A program made the position numbers and the translations under genes. The notes beneath the pieces are model-generated. The model searched no databases, was not told where the DNA came from, and saw only the letters and a program-made list of their open reading frames with translations. Below are positions 56,826-64,000 of a stretch of DNA of 64,000 bases, one piece after another (the stretch's first letter is position 1; each line of letters starts with the position of its first letter). Source of the DNA: Lytechinus variegatus (taxonomy: Eukaryota; Echinodermata; Echinoidea; Temnopleuroida; Toxopneustidae). The stretch is from NCBI RefSeq assembly GCF_018143015.1, contig NC_054748.1, forward strand, positions 18,990,725-19,054,724, given 5' to 3'.

Positions 56826-57723
56826 TGTTACATATAAGAATAATTTAGAAGAATTGTAAAAGCAATTACATCCATCTATTAGTTATTTCCCTTTAAGGCT
56901 AGCCAAGAATTGTAAAGAACATTCAAGAATGTCTTTTTATTATGCAGGCCTTGCCTATTTAAAGGCCAAGGAGTTGTATTGTTATTTCTGAATAGAGATT
57001 AGGAACAATAGGCTTAGCTATGTTATTGACACTCTTGATTTCAATGAGGTCATTCAAGAGTGTTCTGGATTTTGACTGCTCCTGAAAGGAGAAAGTTCTT
57101 TTGGAAGAAGGTGCTAGAACCTTCTATGGTGGTGACATTTTTTAGAAGCTTCTAGATTAGTTGAAACTTAGTATAAATAGCTGCAGTTTCTTTAATCACA
57201 TCATATTAGATCACACCATCACATCATATGAGAGCAGGAGATCACATCACGTCATATGAGATCACTTCACCAGATTAGATCAGATCAGAGCAGTTTATGC
57301 ATCAATGAACTGTTTGCAGTTATTTTTGAGAGAGAAATTATCAGTTCTCATCGAGATCATCAACATCATCAACCTGTTCAATGAACACGCTTCAACCCAT
57401 GGATTGCTGAAATTGACTGTTAATCATCATCAACATCGTCTTCACGGACATTTCAACTCGTTACAGTGACTTTTATTATTCATCGGACTTCAACATCAGT
57501 TTCATCATCGCCATCATTGTGAATTTTCGCCAGTCAACTGGGATTTTATCATTTGGATTATTACTTGGATATAGTATCATCACTTCGGGATTTTACATCG
57601 GACATTTCAAGAGATTTATGTAAGATCATTATTTGTTTTATTTATGTATAATTATTTCCTGTAATAAAAAAAAAGGAAATTTAAATAAAATTTTTACTTG
57701 TTATTTGTTGCAGTATCGTAACA
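56826..57723 (+). repeat. 3' LTR of the Gmr1-like element
   Basis: Nearly identical to 50816-51712, with the TATA box at 57172-57179. It is followed by AAGG, the target duplication. Confidence 0.92.
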
Positions 57724-58280
57724 AAGGTCAAAGGTTCAACTTTTGCCAAATTGGAGGTATTTGTTGGATTACCATCATAACTTTGAATGTTTATTGGTCT
57801 AGTTCAAAAAACTTGGACAAAAGAGTAATCAAGTATCACTGAACATCATGTGCGAGTTTCAGGTCACATGATTAAGGTCAAAGGTCATGTAACTAACGGT
57901 CAATGAACTTTGGCCAAGTTTTTTTGGGGGGGTATTTGATGAATTATCAACACAACTTTGAAAGATTACGGATAGGATTCATGAAACTTGGTCATAAGGG
58001 TAACCAAGTATCACTGAACATCTTGTGCGAGTTTCAGGTCACATGACCTTTCAAAGTTTATAGATATGGTGTATTAAATGTTGATATAGGGGTAATCAAG
58101 TATCACTGACAAGTTTTAGGTCACATGATCAAGGTCAAATGTCAGTAAACGTTGTATTGTATCATACATGAATGGTGTATTTTGTGAATAATTATTTTAT
58201 AGTAGTTTTCAAAGTCAGCACTGCTACTATACTGAATCGCGTGATGCACGGGTGAGACTTCCAGAGGCATTCCACTTGTT

Positions 58281-60430
58281 CTAGTTTTCGATCTGTATAG
58301 ACTCATGTTATAATTTCTTTATCATTTTATGTTTTTCATTCTCAAAGATAGTTTTACAATTGTATAACTCAGTGGTATAACTTGTTCAAATTATTGTAGA
58401 AATTGCTTTTATGGGATTTATTTTTTTCTAATTTTGAACATAATTAAAAAGAAGACCAAGTCATGTAATAAAACAAAATAAAATCCATTTTAATATTGTC
58501 TCTTCTTTTTTTTTTAATTTGTAAATATTGCATTGCTATTTTGTGTTGCCCATATAAGCTTTCAATTTGTATATGATTTTTCATTTTCACTTTTCGGTCC
58601 GTTCGAGGTCTGTAAGGGGGGTGTAAGTCTTTTGCAATTCAAGTTCAAGTTCATAATTTTATCTCTCACTGAAAACTGGTGTAAAAATAAAATTCATCGC
58701 CATAAAATTCAATCAAAATATACAGCCTTTCTCCTATAAAGGTCAACAAAAACGTTTGATATGGAAGCTAATGTTTTCCTCGATAATTTAAGCACGAACA
58801 TTTTGACGAATTCGTAGTTTATTCTTCGTTAAGCATATCCAAAATGTATTGCGTGCGGGTTAAATATTCATGTGTGTTCTTTTATAAGAACATCTATGAC
58901 ATAATACCAGTGTTTCTACTGAATTCTGGGTAATCCAGATCATATTCAGGTAATTTTCGAGAAATGAAAGAAAAAAAATCTCGAAAATCCCAATTGAACT
59001 ACAATAATTTAACGTAGCGACATTCAATATTTACGTTAAGGCCTATTTCTCAAGAATTATTCGCCTCTTACTTAGCTCAAGATTTTCTGCTCGCGTTCCG
59101 GGGTTGCATTTTGCAATCTTGGTGCTATCAAAAAAAATGCATTCAACAAAAAAGTTAAATTACTTCAGACAAAGTGAGATTCAGTTTGGGGAAATTTGCT
59201 TTGGCTCTGTGCAAACACTACGAGACGCTACAGAGAGATTTTTGTCTCGAAATTTGAAATCCAATCCACGCGCGCTTAATTGAAAGTCTTGAAGAGCTTT
59301 TCCATTTGATTGTAGCATAAATTAGATTAAAGAATTGTAGATCTACCTCAATATCCATTGCATACGGGCTTTGAAATTATTTCGCTACCCCGGCATAAGA
59401 CAAGAGTAGATCGCGCAAACTAAGGAGCTACTGTTAGAAGCTCCTTGCGCAAACAGAGGCTATACTAGAACATGTAAGTACATAATGTCAAATACATATA
59501 AATATCTAATAATATTTTCTTATATTAGTGGATTTTAATTACATCTAATATGAATGGCTTACGGCAAATTTTTATTTACGTAGCATTGACAACTGAAACA
59601 TTGCTAATTAAAATATTGTTTAAACATCTTTTGAAATTACATGAACGACTAACTAATATATGCGGTAGAGAAATTAAAGAAAATGAATTTTTGTAGAATT
59701 GTAATCGATCATATTTATTTTTTTAAGGTGTTATTCATTACAGACCTAAAACGGAGCTAAAAGTGATATTCCGGTGGGGGGGGGGGGGGACTTCCATTGA
59801 CGAGTGGATACCATGCGCGACCATGGGGTCTCGAAAAGCACCCTATACACGTATTATCCATATACTGAAAATGCACCCCTCAACAAGTATTGGCGTGTAA
59901 AACCATACCTTCAAAGGGGCTCTGAATGCATATTTTTTGCTTGTTTTTTTATTTTCTTTTACTGTCTTCTCTCTAATCAAGTATGTCTCATAAAGCAAAT
60001 TCTTCATCATTTGAAACAAGTATTATCACAGAGTTAAACAACGATCATTGAAGATAGAAAAGGATAATAGTGATAATAATAGTCATTTACATAGCGACAT
60101 CTATCTAGAAATATTTTATTCCGAGGCGATCAAGAAAAGGGGAAAGAATGAGAGAGTTTGGATGAGTGTCAAGGTGTCAATAACTAATGAAGAAAATGTA
60201 ACTTTTCTCTAATACAGATTTTACTTTATCAGAATCTGAAATGATATGAGAGAAACACAAAGATTACAACTGAGCTCAAGATTTTCTGCTCGCGTTCCTG
60301 GATTGCATTTTGCAATTTTGTTGCTATTTTTAAAAAGTGCATTCAACCAAAAAAGTTTAATGACTTCAGGCAAATTGAGATTCAGTTTGTCAAAAAAATC
60401 AATCGCAAGTCCTAAATAAGCGCTGTTGAT
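58281..60430 (-). repeat. Diverged repeat units, minus orientation, distal part
   Basis: The unit resumes with TTTATCATTTTATGTTTTTC. Further landmarks follow: GGGGTTGCATTTTGCAATC near 59100, ATTTCGCTACCCCGGC near 59385, GAGAGTTTGGATGAGTGTCA near 60150, TTGCATTTTGCAATTTTG near 60305. A partial G-tract MITE end lies at about 59774-59925, in the same place relative to the unit as 46835. Near 60390-60485 a short inverse pair, AATCGCAAGTCC and TTGCGATTGATTGT, makes a small hairpin. Confidence 0.65.
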
Positions 60431-60612
60431 TGGTTGAAAATCAAGTTGCGCATGATTTTTAGAGTTGCGATTGATTGTAACTCTTTCTGCAACGGGCCCC
60501 AGGACTCTGACTAGGCAAATGACATATTAGTTATATTTCATCCGGTCCGAGTCTAATAAGACGATGTAGGCCTACTGTCACGGTCCACCAACATTCGACA
60601 ATGACCTGTATT

Positions 60613-62184
60613 CATGGGTGTCGATCGGTATTCTTGGTTGGGGGGATGATTGACACAAATGTTCTTGTGGATGGGGATATTTCAACATTACCCCCACTAA
60701 AATCACAAGTTAGGACATTTGGGAGTGGTTGATATGCATGGTGTTCTTGGAAATTCCTTCATTGTTGTAGTGTACTATACTTGTATATTTTTTTTTAAAT
60801 TCAATTTGTGTTACGATCCATTTTCAGAGGGGGGGGGGGTTGTGAATCAACGTTCCAAAGGCGCTCGATCACAATATATATATATATAAATAACTCATGA
60901 GAAAGAGACACATATCTCACCTTCACCAACAATGCGAGCGCGAAGCGCGAGCTAAATTTTTTAAGTATGTCATGAAAACAGGAAAAATGTACCTGTTTAG
61001 GTTTGTTTGTAGTAACTCATGAGGAGGGTCGATACATGTATCTCACTAGAGAGCGAGCTGAAATTTCTTTATATTCTGATCTGAAAGCTTGATATTCTAA
61101 GCATTTTTGTACCAATGATTAAGATGGGTATCTAGAAGAACAATAGATGCGAGCGCGAGCTGAAAATTTTGATATTTTGATCTGGAAAAAAGGACACCTT
61201 AATGGAAGATATATATCCAACAAAAGATTATTGCAAAATCAAAGTTCTTTTGAGGTTTAGAATTGAAAACGGGACATTATATTCACCTATATAATCATGA
61301 AAAGCATGGGTTTTTGGTACATGATGCGAGCGCGAAGCGCGAGATGAATTTTTTTATTCCATTCTGAAAAGCAGACATTTTGAGCACGATCTTAAATCAA
61401 AATCGAGTTGGCATCTCAATCTCGCTTGCTGATTTCAGTGTAGCATTACAATCTTATTTTATTTTTTACTTTTTGCACATGCGGAATTATTGGGGGGGGG
61501 GGGCAAAACGATATGTTTGCCCCCCAATATTTTCATTGGTGGGGCGATAGCCCCCTGCCCGCCCCCCCCCCCCCCAGCCTGGATCGACGCCTCTGTGTAA
61601 ACAAATTCTCTCTTAAATCTAACCTGACTGGCAATATCTTTATTCTTCTTAATGCATGATGATAAAATGCAGATTCGGACCGAAGACTAGCACAAATTAC
61701 AACCTGTGTGGCTTCTCGTGCGCCATCGGGCTTACCGTCATTCCTTTATTTATCTTGCGACCCTTTTACTCCCGTTATTTTTCCACCTTTTGAGTTAATG
61801 ATTTATTTAAATTAATTTATTCACCACTGGTGGGACGGAACACCCTATCAAAAAAAGTTGATTTTCGTTGGGGTCCTTTTATGTCATGTGTTAAAAAATA
61901 TCAGATACATAAACATTTCATTCTTTTTCATCTTGAACCTCCACCCATCTGTTAAATAGTCCTGAAAAAGAATGTTTTTTTTAATAACAATATACACAAA
62001 TTGCGAGGGAAACAAACTGATTGATGGCATACTATAATCATCATGATCAAACTTTTCATTTTTTTCATCATTATTATAATTTTTCTACCCTAAATTATTG
62101 GGGGGGATAATAATACAGGCCATCCCCCCACTTGAAATATTGGGGGGATATATCCCCCTCATCCCCCCGTGATCGACACCCATG
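60613..62184. mobile_element. Non-autonomous hAT element, 1.57 kb, with 8-bp duplication
   Basis: The ends CATGGGTGTCGATC and GATCGACACCCATG are perfect inverses. They are flanked by CCTGTATT on both sides (60605-60612 and 62185-62192), a perfect 8-bp target duplication typical of hAT. G- and C-runs follow each end. The interior at 60900-61440 has about five spaced copies of GATGCGAGCGCGAAGCGCGA or shortened forms, each followed by GCTGAAATTTT-like sequence. A second hAT-like end, GCCTGGATCGACGCCTCTG, occurs at about 61577. No transposase is seen. Confidence 0.88.
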
Positions 62185-62192
62185 CCTGTATT

Positions 62193-63950
62193 CTGTCCTT
62201 TGTAATTTGATTGGCATTTTCAATAGATTCCCAATGTTCAAGAAAGCGTTTCCTCCTTTCCATATTTATCTATTGAAAAATCTCCATCCTTCTTTCCTTC
62301 ATTCCTTTCTTCCTCCCTTTATTTCTTTATATATGCCTTTCTTTTCTTCTATCTTTCTCCTTTTTTTGTTCTTTTCTTTTTTCTGAACAAGTCAATACTA
62401 TACCAGTGACATACAGATTACTACTTTTTACAACTTTTATTGATTAATCAAGTATATACAAAAAAATTGTCTTCTCGTCATCAAAGTAATTTGTTTCATT
62501 AAATCGCTAAAAGAAAAAACAATAACAATAATAATATCAGCCTAATACAGCAAATATGAATTATGATATTCTGTTATTATTATGTTACTACTCTTTTACA
62601 GATTTTGAAATTGCATTTCCTTCATTCACTTTCCAACGTTTACATTATAATGTTTGGTTTCGTACATTTTAAGAAAATTTCTAAAAGTTATTATGTATAT
62701 TATGATCAAATTGATGATCAAATCTTTTATAGTTCCTGAAAATGAAGAGCATAATTGATTTTACCTTTTAATAAACTCATTCTACTTGTAAACTCGACAT
62801 ATCGTATTGTAGAGCTGTATACTGTGAACTTGGTTCTTAAATACTTACATGTTATTATATTTATACATTTGCACATCACTGTTCTCGATCATATTTGTGC
62901 AAATGTAAAAAATAGGATTCATAGTGATCATGCAGTCCTTCTCAATTGTATAATTAATTAATGACGTTTTCTCTTCATTTTGAATATAGTGCATGATTCT
63001 TAATGAAAGAGAATTTATGCTAAAATAAGTTTACCTGTAGACAGTACAATTAATTATGATATTACAGTTTCATTATTTCCACGGTAATAGCAAGTCATAT
63101 CTGACGTGATCTTCTATCGAATTGAATCTTTTTAAAAGACAAAATCCGATGCAGAAATTTGAAATTATATTATTGAATAATTATCCAAACTTAGATAGAA
63201 TGTAACAATTTGATTGAGTTATACGCGTATTGTTCTTTCTTCAAAATTTTCACGACCAAAGGGAAAAGAAGAAAAGTCAATGAAACTAAAAGGCTGAACA
63301 TATCATTGTCTGAATATTATGTCGAAATCTATCACAAAATTAGATGTTTGCACTATTTTGCTAACTCCCGGCATTTTAGGAATTTTGCCCCCTCAAAAAT
63401 TTTCATTTCGCTCCATTTGATTTCGTTTATTTTTACAAAGTTATAACATATGCAAAATAATATATAATATAGATTTAATATAGTTATGGACCAATAAATA
63501 GTTCTTCAGACCTCTATGGATAGCAAATATCGACATCCATTGACTCATTACAACTGTGCTTTTACTGTACATTTCGTGTCATTGCCTGAAATACAATAAG
63601 CTATTCTCCGTAAAGCTATTCTATTTCACATTCGAGTTATTCCATATAATTTCATTTTCAAATTAACTTTCTACGAATACATCAAAGTAGTGTACTTCAC
63701 ATCGGTTCTATATCAAATACAGGTATAAAAATACACAGTATAAGCATGTTCTATAACGGAGAACGTTGTTTTTACCGTAAAGATCATGAACTCACTTCCT
63801 TTCTGCCTGATCAATGCATAAAATATATTTTACAAGAACATACATACATAGTACAGCATACCAACTTTAAAATGAATGGTAAATATTACACTTCCACCAT
63901 GGTTATTACTAGTTGAATATGAAGTACATGTTAATGAATAGAGAATTATT
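62193..63950. other. AT-rich interval, no gene seen
   Basis: A short pyrimidine-rich block is at 62285-62385. A small element-like word GAATTTTGCCCCCTCAAAA near 63375 resembles one near 5690. Nothing else is recognised. Confidence 0.45.
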
Positions 63951-63953
63951 TTA

Positions 63954-63990
63954 TTTCTCATCTAATAACATTATGTTATTAGATGAGAAA
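63954..63990. repeat. Perfect 37-nt palindrome
   Basis: The arms TTTCTCATCTAATAACAT and ATGTTATTAGATGAGAAA are exact inverses around a single T at 63972, followed by an A-run. Its role is unknown. Confidence 0.8.
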
Positions 63991-64000
63991 AAAAAAACAA

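Larger units (their letters stand above)
50816..57723 (+). mobile_element. Gmr1-like Ty3/gypsy LTR element, whole-looking
   Basis: It is a 6.9-kb element with 897- and 898-bp LTRs that begin TGTTAC and end GTAACA, flanked by AAGG on both sides (4-bp duplication). The LTRs differ at about three substitutions and one length change, so it is young. One long open frame carries gag, protease, integrase, reverse transcriptase and RNase H, in that order. Ty3/gypsy elements normally have integrase last. Integrase before RT with gypsy-type RT is the hallmark of the Gmr1-like group known from deuterostomes. It looks whole. It sits within the split repeat at 49824-58275. Confidence 0.93.
49824..58275 (-). 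mobile_element. Dispersed GACCTTTGACCTT repeat, split copy
   Basis: This is the reverse-strand copy of 12081-12860. The right end reads GCACGGGTGAGACTTCCAGAGG and the left end CCTCACCTGCGAAGCAGAGTG. Its own length is about 1.1 kb. The rest is a G-tract MITE (50065-50507) and the Gmr1-like LTR element (50816-57723). The surrounding repeat unit resumes at about 58281, as seen by comparison with 48485-48560. Confidence 0.7.

Noticed and set aside
1-64000. LINE or Penelope reverse transcriptase
   Set aside because: I saw no LINE-type RT or endonuclease motif in any open frame; only the two LTR elements carry RT.

Overview
The window is AT-rich animal DNA dominated by transposable elements and repeats, with one confident host gene. 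It reads as a marine invertebrate deuterostome, most likely an echinoderm. The reasons are a TRIM-type RING/B-box gene with an uninterrupted reading frame, a Gmr1-like Ty3/gypsy element (a group described from deuterostomes), several tRNA-type SINEs with ATT tails, and many foldback MITEs. The species call is inference.

1-9.4 kb: no gene seen. It holds a dispersed repeat, a 0.7 kb foldback element, two tail-to-tail tRNA-type SINEs, a third SINE, and two inverted copies of a SINE whose 5' part resembles 7SL RNA. 9.4-19.25 kb: an older repeat unit is split by about 9.3 kb of foreign DNA whose outer ends are MITE arms and whose inner ends are GC-rich inverted repeats. Inside are simple-sequence tracts, two related 0.8 kb repeats and three minus-strand candidate exons of an unrecognised spliced gene.

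20.1-26.7 kb: a small hAT-like element carries a complete-looking CsRn1-type Ty3/gypsy LTR element on the minus strand. 26.7-29.4 kb: a long pyrimidine tract, one candidate exon and degenerate short repeats. 29.5-31.4 kb: the TRIM gene on the plus strand, with a likely upstream non-coding exon. 31.4-36.6 kb: more foldback MITEs and a long (AT)n tract.

36.9-60.4 kb: a field of diverged repeat units, often about 2.2 kb apart. They run plus-ward up to a 22-copy, 79-bp satellite array (44.2-46.0 kb) and minus-ward beyond it. One right-hand unit holds a nested stack: a dispersed 1.1 kb repeat that was hit by a hAT-type MITE and by a young, whole-looking Gmr1-like LTR element with integrase placed before reverse transcriptase. 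60.6-62.2 kb: a non-autonomous hAT element with a perfect 8-bp target duplication. 62.2-64 kb: nothing recognised except a 37-nt palindrome at the end.

The TRIM protein would act as a cytoplasmic ubiquitin ligase. No operon-like or pathway link joins the other parts. They record layered insertions and local amplification.
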